Origin: Phoronis australis
Lineage: Eukaryota; Phoronida; Phoronidae
Direction of reading: 5' to 3'
DNA: 62,000 bases
NCBI GenBank assembly: GCA_002633005.1
Contig: NMRA01000148.1
Coordinates: forward strand, 168,831 to 230,830
Shown in pieces: positions 31,201 to 37,476 of the stretch (its first letter is position 1; each line of letters opens with the position of its first letter). The position numbers and the translations under genes were made by a program. Under the pieces are notes generated by a model. The model did not search any database and was not told the origin of the DNA. It saw only the letters and a list, made by a program, of their open reading frames with translations.

Positions 31201-34101
31201 GAGAAGATGGTTTGAAAAGGGTGTTTATTATATCTTAGACCTATGAGACGAGCATGAATCTTTGTTATCTTTTGAAGCTTTTTGCAAAAAGTTCAATTTT
31301 AGACCAATGTTTTTGAATTTTTATGGGCTCAAAGAGGCTGTTTGTCAAAAATGGAAAATCTCAAAAAGAGACAAGTTTTCCTTCTACGCACTCTTTATCC
31401 CAATTTTTGTGAAATTATTACTTGCAGACAAAAAGGGCTCAAAACATATATACAACACTTTTGTTCCAAACAAATATTCTAGGCCAAGGTCTGAGATGAG
31501 GTGGCAGGCAGAACTTGCTGTACCAGACACTAATGAATGGTGGAAAAATGCATACCTTGTGAACTTTACACTTGATATGAAATTTCGTTGGTTTCAATTT
31601 AGACTGTTACATAGGATAATCAGCTGTAACTCTTATCTTGTCAAAATTGGGGTCAGTAACTCCCCCTTGTGTACGTTTTGTAAGAGTGAAACTGAGACTT
31701 TGCTTCACTTATATTGGCAATGTGATGTTGTTCAAAATTTTTGGAACAATGTTGAAGATTCTGTTAGAAAAAAACCCAATATTTCCCTAGGTACAAATGT
31801 GCTTACAGTTTTCTTTGGAAACAGATGCAGAAGGCAGCCAATTCAAACTTTAATCTTGTGTCTCTGCAAGTTCCATTTATATAAGCAACGTCTCAAGGGT
31901 AAACATCCAAATTTAATTATATTAACAAAAGAAATTGACAGCTATTACTCCTGTGAAAAATGTATTTATTCAAAATATTTACAAATGGAAAAATTTACAA
32001 ACAGGTGGTCTCAGATGCATAATTTAATAGCAATGTAAGGATATTTTTATCATACCAAAATACTATCTCCCCTTTTCAGAGCCTTATACTGCTACACTGT
32101 TTTGTATGTTTTTTTTTTCTTTAAATAAAAAATGTATTTCTAAAATCCGGTTCAAGTATACATTTAACTTAATAAACTTTAATTTCATTGAATTGTAAAG
32201 TAAGGCAAGGGAACCCCAGACCTTTGTCCTGGCTTATGTTGAATTTGTAAAATAAAAAAATAAAAAAACATATAGGACATAATCTTTTAAACAGGAAGTA
32301 GGTCTAAACAAAAATCTATACTCTCACATACTATGAGTCAGGAACAACTTCAAAGCCTCTTCATGCTCCATTGTTCTTAAGTAGGACACCAAATGTTCAA
32401 CAGTCTTTCCTCTTGATCCCAAGTCATACAATACTTTCTCAGTCGGACTTTGCCGGCAATGGTATAATGAGGCAAACTGCTCCACTTGGAAAAAACTGAA
32501 ACATAAGTAGATCTCATCTGAATAATCTAAATGATAAACTGACATAGAAATATAGATCACAAATATTTTTAAGTCTAGTCCGGAAACCACCTGTTAGCCA
32601 CATCATGTGAGCTAATGAATATAAGTCTGAAAAGTTTGAGTCCTGGTCGCGGCAGAAATCTTTTCAGAGTTGCATTCACAAGCCGGTCATATGATGTGGC
32701 CAACAGGTGGTGTGCATGCCAGATTTTAAAATGTTTGTGAAGAAGTAGACTTTGCAAGGCCTTAGTTTAAGCAAAGGCATAGAAGTAAGATTAGAATCCA
32801 ATTACATTGAACAAGACCAATGCAAAGCACTGATATGCACCCACAGTTCTTTCCAAACGGTAAGCAATTCTAGGAGTCATATTAGGTGTGTTAGCAGACA
32901 ACAATAATTTCACCACAGTGTAGCTACAACAGTCAGAACTGACAAACAGTTCCAGTATCACACCCTTCAAACTAACAACAAAACGGAAAAGTTAAAAAAT
33001 GATCAGCATTCAATATTTTTTTTAAAAGAAATACAAAATATGTGGATGGCGTTAACGCAACAGTTGCCACAGTTATTTTCACTAATTCTTGTTTGTTCTT
33101 TAGATGGATTCGCCTACTCAAATCAGTGCTAATACCGTGTCCAGTTAATTGTTATTGAAGTCCCTGAGATTGCACTGCCGTCATTTTATGTTATGGCCTA
33201 ATTATGAGTACCAGATGAGTTGACATGCCACATACAGTACAGTCAAGGACAAGTACTGCTAATAAAAGGACAGTAATACATCCCAGTTCTTTTGTATTTG
33301 GTACCAATATTGAAAAATTGTTGATATTAAATTTCCAGAATCGGTATTGGTATTGCACCAGTTTCCAATTACCATCAGTGGTACCCATCCCTGTAACTGA
33401 CATAGAGTCGAATAGCTAACGATACTACACATAGCTACTCCGATGTCCTCAGCTCAACTCATGACCCTTCAATTTAGAAACTGACTCCCAATTAGTCAGA
33501 ATATTACCATTACCTAATATTAGGCACTCACTGTAATGACTGTAAACTACTGACATCTAGTGAGAAAAACAAGGCAACCATCCTGAATAGGTCATGTTTG
33601 GTTGAGCAGATACGTCCCCTTATATCCATTCAACATGACAGAGACAAAAAGCATCAGAATATATCCCATAATGAATTGCAGATATCATGAGCAGAAGAGA
33701 AAAATAGAATAAGCTGATCATCTTAGTAAAAGTCCAAGTTCAGCCAAAAGCTTACTCTACAACTTTCCAAAGTTTCACTTTCAAATCCCACACCCTGAGA
33801 TTGGCAGTTAGAGTAAATGCCCACCCCAACTTTTCAAAAAGCTGTGTTTAGTATTAAAACTGCCCATGCTCTGCTTGACACGCCCACCCAGATTTTGCAA
33901 ATATTCAGTTTGAATGTCCTGAACATCAACACAGATGAATACACCAATACGACACCTGTAGGATGGGTTTGGCATAGCTTGGATTAGAGCTCTCCAGTTC
34001 TTTGTGGGCACACCATTGTCCAGAAGTTCTTGCAGTCGAAAGAAAATCATTGGAGGCATGTCGTTAATATTTGTCTCCTTTGGAATGATATACTGATCCA
34101 T
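10881..34101 (-). CDS. MALT1: MALT1-type paracaspase (complete, 14 exons)
   Basis: Arginine-specific cysteine protease and scaffold. In vertebrates it acts with BCL10 and CARD proteins to activate NF-kB. Exons in transcript order (plus coordinates): 33956-34109 (ATG at 34101), 32332-32495, 30318-30489, 29013-29113, 24605-24762, 22337-22433, 21462-21695, 20827-21004, 17983-18069, 14887-15005, 13811-13966, 13061-13203, 11786-11869, 10881-11141. All splice sites are GT-AG, and the phases join without a break to 699 residues when the first Ig domain is counted once. Domain order: death domain (~15-100), Ig1 (~104-194), Ig2 (~195-279), paracaspase (~290-530), Ig3 region (~540-640), tail. The catalytic His (GGHG, ~365) and Cys (LDNC, ~414) are both present. 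Vertebrate MALT1 is about 824 residues; the difference lies mainly in the termini. A second copy of the Ig1 exons lies at 25938-27414. Confidence 0.95.
12148..12420. repeat. dispersed repeat, second copy, with a 27-bp tandem tract
   Basis: Diverged copy of the repeat at 1793-2075 (same head and word order). It includes about three copies of a 27-bp unit around 'gatacagttatttggtgc' at 12,278-12,350. It lies in a MALT1 intron. Confidence 0.5.
13325..13560. repeat. dispersed repeat family ('gggggcacaccg')
   Basis: Ordered words 'aaaattgccactagggggc', 'cgaaaatttgct', 'ctgcaaaatttcatga' and 'cagtagcgaacgctgga' recur at 20,190-20,610 in another MALT1 intron. Unclassified interspersed repeat. Confidence 0.6.
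13811..21695 (-). CDS. MALT1: MALT1 paracaspase domain exons
   Basis: Exons 21462-21695 (KVALLIGNSKY, FKVVALINLS), 20827-21004 (FYFGGHGF; VFILDNCRME), 17983-18069 (NTVFFYAT), 14887-15005 and 13811-13966 form the caspase-like fold. The His-Cys spacing is 49 residues, the same as His415-Cys464 of human MALT1, so an active protease is predicted. For the first exon I used the acceptor at 21,696 rather than a nearer AG, because only this one keeps the frame from the Ig2 exon. Confidence 0.93.
15236..16800 (-). mobile_element. Kolobok-like DNA transposon with a degenerate THAP-domain gene
   Basis: The termini are inverted repeats of about 165 bp, starting AGGAGAAGGCAAT on the left and AGGAGCAGGCAAT on the right (reverse complement). 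TTAA flanks both sides (15232-15235 and 16801-16804). Internally, the minus strand encodes parts of a THAP zinc finger: GCCIPGY, where Tyr replaces the second expected Cys, then HRFPKDDTLCRTW, and in another frame KCGKHFLLSNYERDMY followed by an in-frame stop and LKKGAISSLL. A TTAA target site plus a THAP-domain transposase is the signature of the Kolobok superfamily. The gene is broken by at least one frameshift and one stop. Confidence 0.82.
15633..16127 (-). pseudogene. second open frame of the Kolobok-like element
   Basis: A 164-residue frame with an acidic/Ser-rich linker (STHSEEDSSSPSEQ) followed by a CHVCG zinc-binding pair. This resembles the region after the THAP domain in long Kolobok-type proteins. 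The C-terminal part is not transposase-like, and no catalytic domain is visible, so the element is a non-autonomous remnant. Confidence 0.55.
17080..17254 (+). other. unassigned exon-like open frame
   Basis: Directly after an acceptor-like 'tttttgatag', a 57-codon frame from 17081 to a TAA at 17252-17254 has a protein-like composition (ALEKQFQTAAYERRVYKEW, ESYLPFRRHDVPKSAKF). It is antisense to MALT1, inside an intron. It could be the terminal exon of a nested gene or a retrocopy fragment. I do not recognise the family. Confidence 0.3.
17352..17616. mobile_element. hAT-like non-autonomous element with 5-bp target duplication
   Basis: Starts CAGTGGCGGATTTAG and ends CTGGATCAGCCCCTG, its inverted partner, and is flanked by AATGC on both sides. 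C/G runs next to the termini are shared with the elements at 1-41 and 22,496-23,477. At about 265 bp it is a MITE. A 5-bp duplication would fit the hAT5 type. Confidence 0.7.
18490..18570. repeat. 12-bp microsatellite (ctgttactgagta)
   Basis: About seven tandem copies of a 12-base unit, 'gttactgagtac', in a MALT1 intron, with one variant unit ('acagttactgag'). Confidence 0.9.
18751..18910. repeat. long hairpin, arms about 70 bp
   Basis: 'gattattacatgg'...'gttatctagagccc' on the left is matched by the inverse 'gggctctagataa'...'catgtaataatc' on the right, with a short loop around 18,830. This is a MITE-like fold-back in a MALT1 intron. Confidence 0.8.
19420..19545 (+). mobile_element. tRNA-derived SINE fragment
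   Basis: Box A-like TGGTGTAGTGGTAAAG and box B-like GGATTCGACTCC lie about 35 bases apart, followed by the palindrome 'ttatctcactagtgagataa'. The tRNA fold is incomplete, so I call it a SINE head rather than a tRNA gene. Confidence 0.55.
20150..20610. repeat. dispersed repeat family ('gggggcacaccg'), two degenerate units
   Basis: Carries two versions of the same module as 13,325-13,560: one with 'gggtgcacagcagt' near 20,240 and one with 'gggggcacaccgatag' near 20,455, each followed by 'catcca..gg' words. The 63-codon open frame inside looks spurious. Confidence 0.55.
22337..24762 (-). CDS. MALT1: MALT1 Ig2 exons
   Basis: Exon 24605-24762 encodes IVLPNQPVKLSCSAFA and RYQWYLNNQPV (strand-B Cys and core Trp). 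Exon 22337-22433 encodes GGVYYCVVTNMFGRC (strand-F Cys). The phases are 1 to 0 and 0 to 1, so together they make one Ig fold equivalent to the second Ig domain of vertebrate MALT1. Confidence 0.9.
22496..23477. mobile_element. hAT-like element of about 0.98 kb with internal tRNA-like sequence
   Basis: Left end CATAGGCGGATTTAG and right end CTAGATCCGCCACTG are inverted repeats flanked by GAGCA on both sides (5-bp duplication). Inside, at 23,165-23,222 on plus, TGGTGTAGTGGTAAAGC and GAGTTTGAGTCTC resemble tRNA box A and box B. No transposase frame is seen, so it is non-autonomous. Confidence 0.72.
24286..24400. repeat. palindromic MITE (TTGATTGACTT...CCGGGT family), degenerate copy
   Basis: 'ttgattgactttggcag' and 'tccaccgggt' followed by inverse words. 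Same family as 25,770-25,905, 28,847-28,985 and 47,428-47,560, but more diverged. In a MALT1 intron. Confidence 0.5.
24937..25120. repeat. 60-bp minisatellite, 3 copies
   Basis: Three consecutive units containing 'gcaagcac', 'ccccctgaga', 'cctttaggacagattgcc' and 'tcacaatagggac'. The 20-codon periodic translation on the minus strand is a by-product of the 60-base period, not a gene. Confidence 0.9.
25544..25770. repeat. about 128-bp tandem duplication of an interspersed repeat
   Basis: Two almost identical units containing 'aatgtggtcaatgaaaataa', 'cctcagggacaaagg' and 'agttctactgctgtgtaatc' lie in series. The homologous place in the other block (28,738-28,858) has one unit, and a diverged copy lies at 60,425-60,510. 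The minus-strand reading '...VELSFVPE' looks exon-like but belongs to this repeat. Confidence 0.7.
25770..25905. repeat. palindromic MITE (TTGATTGACTT...CCGGGT family)
   Basis: Left arm 'ttgattgacttctcagg' and 'caccgggtcaag'; right arm 'accaatcagatgt' and 'ggaactggtgaagtcag' in inverse order. The same structure appears at 28,847-28,985 and 47,428-47,560. Confidence 0.65.
25938..27414 (-). CDS. MALT1: MALT1 Ig1 exon pair, copy B
   Basis: Exons 27243-27414 and 25938-26038 are the same lengths as copy A and almost identical to it, as are the intron and flanks. Splice sites are intact and the phases fit both copy A upstream and the Ig2 exon downstream. If both copies exist on one chromosome, the protein could gain a 91-residue third N-terminal Ig domain. 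If the block is an assembly duplicate, only one copy is real. Confidence 0.75.
26545..26640 (+). mobile_element. tRNA-derived SINE-like segment (also at 29,620-29,715)
   Basis: Box A-like GTGGCTCATGGGTTTGAGC and box B-like GGCTTCAAATCCCGG in tRNA spacing. The same segment is present in the duplicated block. No complete cloverleaf can be drawn by eye, so it is not called a tRNA gene. Confidence 0.4.
27757..27915. mobile_element. possible MITE end ('gggctgttccag')
   Basis: The segment unique to the junction between the two Ig1 blocks begins 'gagggctgttccagtaaaat', with G-run and C-rich words (accacccgtaat, repeated). The inverse end is not found before 28,430. Weak call. Confidence 0.3.
28130..28430 (-). 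mobile_element. Penelope-like retroelement remnant (C-terminal end)
   Basis: On the minus strand, codons 28,420-28,280 read FNDFAIIDQAV, KELKIREALHI and KPNLNRQ, then a stop. This resembles the short tail (F-x-I, EL-IREAL-I, KP-LN-Q) that follows the GIY-YIG region in Penelope-like elements. The 5' part is missing; it is truncated at the n. Confidence 0.5.
28432..30834. repeat. 2.4-kb duplicated block, copy A (MALT1 Ig1 region)
   Basis: Partner of 25,248-27,754. The start coincides with an assembly join (n at 28,431), which points to allelic sequence placed in series. Small indels and substitutions distinguish the copies, for example one rather than two units of the 128-bp repeat. Confidence 0.9.
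29013..30489 (-). CDS. MALT1: MALT1 Ig1 exon pair, copy A (5' copy)
   Basis: Exon 30318-30489 (172 nt) gives the first half of an Ig domain: strand-B Cys in LRLECNATG and Trp in HFQWFCEN. Exon 29013-29113 (101 nt) gives the second half: SGRYCCRIYNG with the strand-F Cys, then CLVIVDPKPG. The pair is 273 nt with phase 1 at both ends, so it is a symmetric, shuffleable unit. It lies in the block 28,432-30,834, which repeats 25,248-27,754. Confidence 0.9.
31030..32270 (+). mobile_element. 5'-truncated LINE (L1/Tx1-like) inserted in a MALT1 intron
   Basis: The end of a reverse-transcriptase ORF. A first segment (31,128-31,243) reads IWYNTNVLIGGETVFW and WFEKGVYYILDL, then a stop. The longer frame 31,262-32,038 continues with FLNFYGLK, FRWFQFRLLHRII and the zinc-knuckle-like CTFCKSETETLLHLYWQC typical of the C-terminus of non-LTR RT proteins. 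An A-rich tail (aaataaaaaaataaaaa) closes it near 32,268. It is antisense to MALT1, lies between MALT1 exons 2 and 3, and is inactive because the RT and endonuclease parts are absent. Confidence 0.85.
31262..32038 (+). pseudogene. C-terminal fragment of LINE reverse transcriptase protein
   Basis: 258 codons with the zf-RVT-type Cys/His cluster C-x2-C-x7-H-x4-C near residue 140. There is no RT catalytic core (no YADD-like motif). An upstream stop separates it from its own N-terminal continuation, so this is a dead fragment and not a host gene. Confidence 0.85.
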
Positions 34102-34109
34102 AGTGATAT
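32332..34109 (-). CDS. MALT1: MALT1 exons 1-2: start codon and death domain
   Basis: The first coding exon (33956-34109) starts at the splice acceptor ...ttacag, with the ATG eight bases in (34101-34099). At least one upstream non-coding exon is therefore expected. It encodes a helix with FFRLQELLDNG and a conserved Trp (NWRAL). The second exon (32332-32495) carries EKVLYDLGSRGKTVEHLV and LRTMEHEEALKLF, matching the last helices of the MALT1 death domain, which in vertebrates binds BCL10. The start is chosen because no Met precedes it in frame after the acceptor. Introns contain nothing else I recognise. Confidence 0.88.
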
Positions 34110-34699
34110 CTGTAATGTAATATGTTATAGTCAGATCACAAGGTGACTTAGAATAAAAAACAATGATAAATGAACACTTTAGATTTCTCCCAAAAATGTT
34201 AACAAAAATATTCAGAAGTATCTCAGAAGAGCACATACTGGAAAACGGATTTACCAGGACTTACTTTTTTGTATTCCAGGAATCTCTAAATTTCTTTTCC
34301 ATGGCACAGAAGTTAGGTAAAGTAATGCCACAATTAGTCTACGACCCACTACCAAACTATTTGTATATCACACGGTGTCAGTGTAAATCTGAGTGAAATG
34401 AAAAGGGGAGATTAATGGTTAAATACTAATAATAAACAGTTTTAAAACTCACTGTAGCTTTATTTTTAAGAAAGCCTTTAGTCTTTATCATCAAAAAACA
34501 ACAACTGGTTCCTACTGAAATGTTTCACATAAAGGTTCATGACTGTACGTCATCAATAGATTTGTACACATATCACAGTAGACAGAACCCTTTGATAACA
34601 CCAACACTGGTTGAGCGTCTTTTGTGTGGAACAAGACAATTACCACATTAGGGATTACTTCATAGCAATAAAAACGTGACATCATATCCCGTTTGTTGA

Positions 34700-34800
34700 T
34701 TTTATCAGTGTGAGTCAAAATTTGCTGAAAAGCTTCCGGCGTATGGAGGGCCTATGAGATGCCCACCGTCTCTACTGCCAGTTGAGACAGTGGTACTGTC
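34700..34800. repeat. half copy of a fold-back MITE
   Basis: 'tttgctgaaaagcttccgg', 'ggagggcctatgagatgc' and 'ccgtctctactg' match, in inverse, the outer arm of the complete element starting at 34,829, so the two form a hairpin of about 80 bp arms. Confidence 0.7.
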
Positions 34801-34828
34801 TACTCAGTCTACTGACTATGGACAGTAC

Positions 34829-35245
34829 CACAGACCCAGTAGAGATGGTGGTCATCCCATAGGCCCTTCATAAGCCGGAAGCTTATCAGCAAATTATGAC
34901 AAACACTAATTAAACCGTCAAAGTCATGGAACTACATTAGCATATTTTTCGCACAGAGGGACATCTTAGGAGGCAGTTGATATCTTTAACTCTTCCCAGC
35001 TCAAACAAATACTCCCGCAATCAAAACTTTTTTTCAAACAGTCCATAATTCAGTTGCCCAAACTTACAACTGGACATTTTGACATTGCTCGCAGCAGGAG
35101 TATTTGTACTCACACCAACATGACTTTGATGGCTTAATCAGTGTGAGGCATAACTGGCAAAAATCTTCCGACACATGGAGGGCCTTCGGGAAGGTCGCCA
35201 TCTCTACTGGGCCAGTTGAGATGGAGGTACTGTCTATACTACTAC
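34829..35245. mobile_element. fold-back MITE in the MALT1-LRWD1 interval, copy 1
   Basis: Palindromic element. The left half has 'acccagtagagatggtgg', 'ataggcccttcataagcc', 'gaagctt' and 'acatcttaggagg'. The right half has the inverse words 'gtgtgaggcataactggc', 'cttccg', 'atggagggcc' and 'ccatctctactggg'. The centre is near 35,085. Confidence 0.72.
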
Positions 35246-36165
35246 TGCAGTAAAGTCAAAATAGATACCAGAAGAATTTACCACCAGATTACAGTAAATC
35301 GTAAGCTGAGATTAGCACACAAAGTATAAATTATAGCACTTCTGCTGGAAGTTTCGAAAGCAATGTCAGAGGGATGTGTCAGTTGTCTACGAATACCCTC
35401 AAATTCTATGCTAACACATACTGACAACCTGTTACTGTCACGCATGAACACTACTCACTAGCTAAGTTTGACAGTGTCATATGACATATTTGATATTATG
35501 ACACTGTCATGTTAGATCAGTTGACCAGTCGACAAAGGAACGAGACATATTGGTCAAACGACCTTCCGGCAATGACGAGAACAACTCACCAGTTTTCTCT
35601 ATTTAACATTATACAAGTTGAGAAACATGAAATGGACATATCGAACATCTAGCAGTCTAGTATGTCTTTCGAAAACACATTTCGAAACTCCGTCGCAATC
35701 TGGACCAGGAAATAAAATGTTATGACAGCTAAGAGATGGCGCTATTAATCTTTTGTCAGCGCCCTCTGAAGTCACAAAATCGAAATTAGGAACTTCATGC
35801 GCATGTGCACAGTTTCAGTGCGGGAAGAGAAATGCTTTGACATTCGTCATTTGGTACTAGGACGGTCGCTGCGCCGCGTGTTTTAACTTTCTTCTTTTCA
35901 GGTTTCCATTAGAAGACTTTTAGTCCCCGAAGAAACATTATAAGCCCATTGTTTTTGTGCAACTTAGGTAATTCTCATGGTTATACATGGTTTTGTCTAC
36001 CCAACTTTGGCCGTGCAATGCATTTCTTCGTGTTCAGCCGGTTTTCGCTGTTCTAGAGATGGTGGTCACTGTCTATTCTGAACTGTGACTGTCGCCTGTC
36101 AGTTTCTGATTCCACATTGTAGACTTCTATTTGTTTAGTCCCGAGTGAGGAAGGTGGCGATAAGC

Positions 36166-36302
36166 CAAAATAGCATGTTAGTCGAGAATATGACTGTCTA
36201 CAAAATAGCATGTTTGTCGAGAATATGACTGTCTACAAAATAGCATGTTTGTCGAGAATATGACTGTCTACAAAATAGCATGTTTGTCGAGAATATGACT
36301 GT
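36166..36302. repeat. 35-bp tandem repeat, 4 copies
   Basis: Unit 'aaaatagcatgtttgtcgag' plus 'aatatgactgtctac', four copies with one variant. It directly abuts the fold-back MITE that starts near 36,300. Confidence 0.9.
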
Positions 36303-36872
36303 GACCATCTCTAGCTGACTCAGTAGAGCACCTATAGGCACTTCATACACCGGAAGCTTTTTGACGAATTATGACTCCCTGCGACTAAAACATCTTTTCG
36401 TTATAAATACCTCATGTGCATAGAGGGACACCTTACGAGGCCGTCGATGTATTCATTCCTTCCAACTCACTACAAACAATACTCCTGTTACTCAACTTTG
36501 ACTTTGAGCAGTCCCTCGTTCAGTTCCCTAAATCGGTAACTGGCCATTTTTAGACTGCGCATGCCAGGGTATATGACGTCATGCCACCTGCCGTGCAGAG
36601 TGTTAAAGAAGGCCAGTTACCGATTTTGGGAACTGGACTAAGGACTGCCCTAAGAAAAAAAATTGATAATTGAAGTATTTGTTCAAGTGGAATGGAATTA
36701 AATACATCAACGGCCTCCTTAGGTGTCCTATCCACATAAGGTATTTATAACAAGGTGACTTTGTTGTTTTAGTTGTGTGAGGCATAATTCGCCGAAAGAC
36801 TTCAATCATATAAAATGTCTATAGGAGCTACACTGTTTCTACTGAGCCAGCTAAAGATGGTGGTTACTGTGT
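36300..36872. mobile_element. fold-back MITE in the MALT1-LRWD1 interval, copy 2
   Basis: Nearly complete palindrome with arms of about 270 bp and a centre near 36,580. Inner pair: 'cggtaactggcca' and 'ggccagttaccg'. Middle pair: 'agagggacacctta' and 'taggtgtcctatcc'. Outer pair: 'ctgactcagtagag' and 'ctactgagccagc'. Same family as 34,829-35,245. Confidence 0.78.
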
Positions 36873-37476
36873 ACACCCCAGGGTCCCTCCATTAGTTAAA
36901 AACTACACATCATAAGTGAACAAAAGATATTGGATTCATTGATCTCCATCCTGGTGATCACAGATTTCAAGTAGGACGTTGCATTCTCTTGATATCTGGA
37001 CTTTTTTGTTTTGGGGGAGGCTAAGTGAAGCATGTGTCTTTTAGGTTTGTGAAAATGGGGGTAATTGTGAACAGTACTTTTCTGGTGTAGATTGCCAACT
37101 TTAGAGGTAATGGGTGTCTTTAAATCCTTTCAACTCTAAAGTACTGATACTCCAGCAGTTGCAATTCTTTCAGACAGTTTTCTACTGTCAGCACTGAAAT
37201 CGACAGGGAATCACCATTATTTTCTGTATTTTAGGGGTCAAACGGAAGTCTACAGAGGACCTTGGGGTGGGGGAATTGGTGGCTTGTACACATTACATGG
37301 GACTCTAGTTGCAGGCTCATTTGGTAACAATTCACAACGAGATGAGATTGGCAATGTTTAGAAGGTGAAGATTCCACATTGACAGCTAAACTGCAGTGAA
37401 TTGCTTCTTGTAATCTAGCGTTGTCTTTTCTATTCAGGTTCAGAGATCAATAATACCCTGTTGTCTTCTTCTTCAG

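Larger units (their letters stand above)
34110..37476. promoter_or_regulatory. interval between MALT1 and LRWD1 (head to head)
   Basis: MALT1 (minus) and LRWD1 (plus) start on opposite sides of this 3.4-kb interval. Both first coding exons begin at a splice acceptor, so non-coding first exons and transcription starts should lie inside it. The stretch around 35,800-36,150 is the only part not covered by recognisable repeats and is locally more GC-rich. I cannot point to a defined TATA box or initiator. Confidence 0.45.

Noticed and set aside
31262-32038. Intact host gene of 258 codons
   Set aside because: The sequence is the zinc-knuckle end of a LINE reverse transcriptase followed by an A-rich tail.
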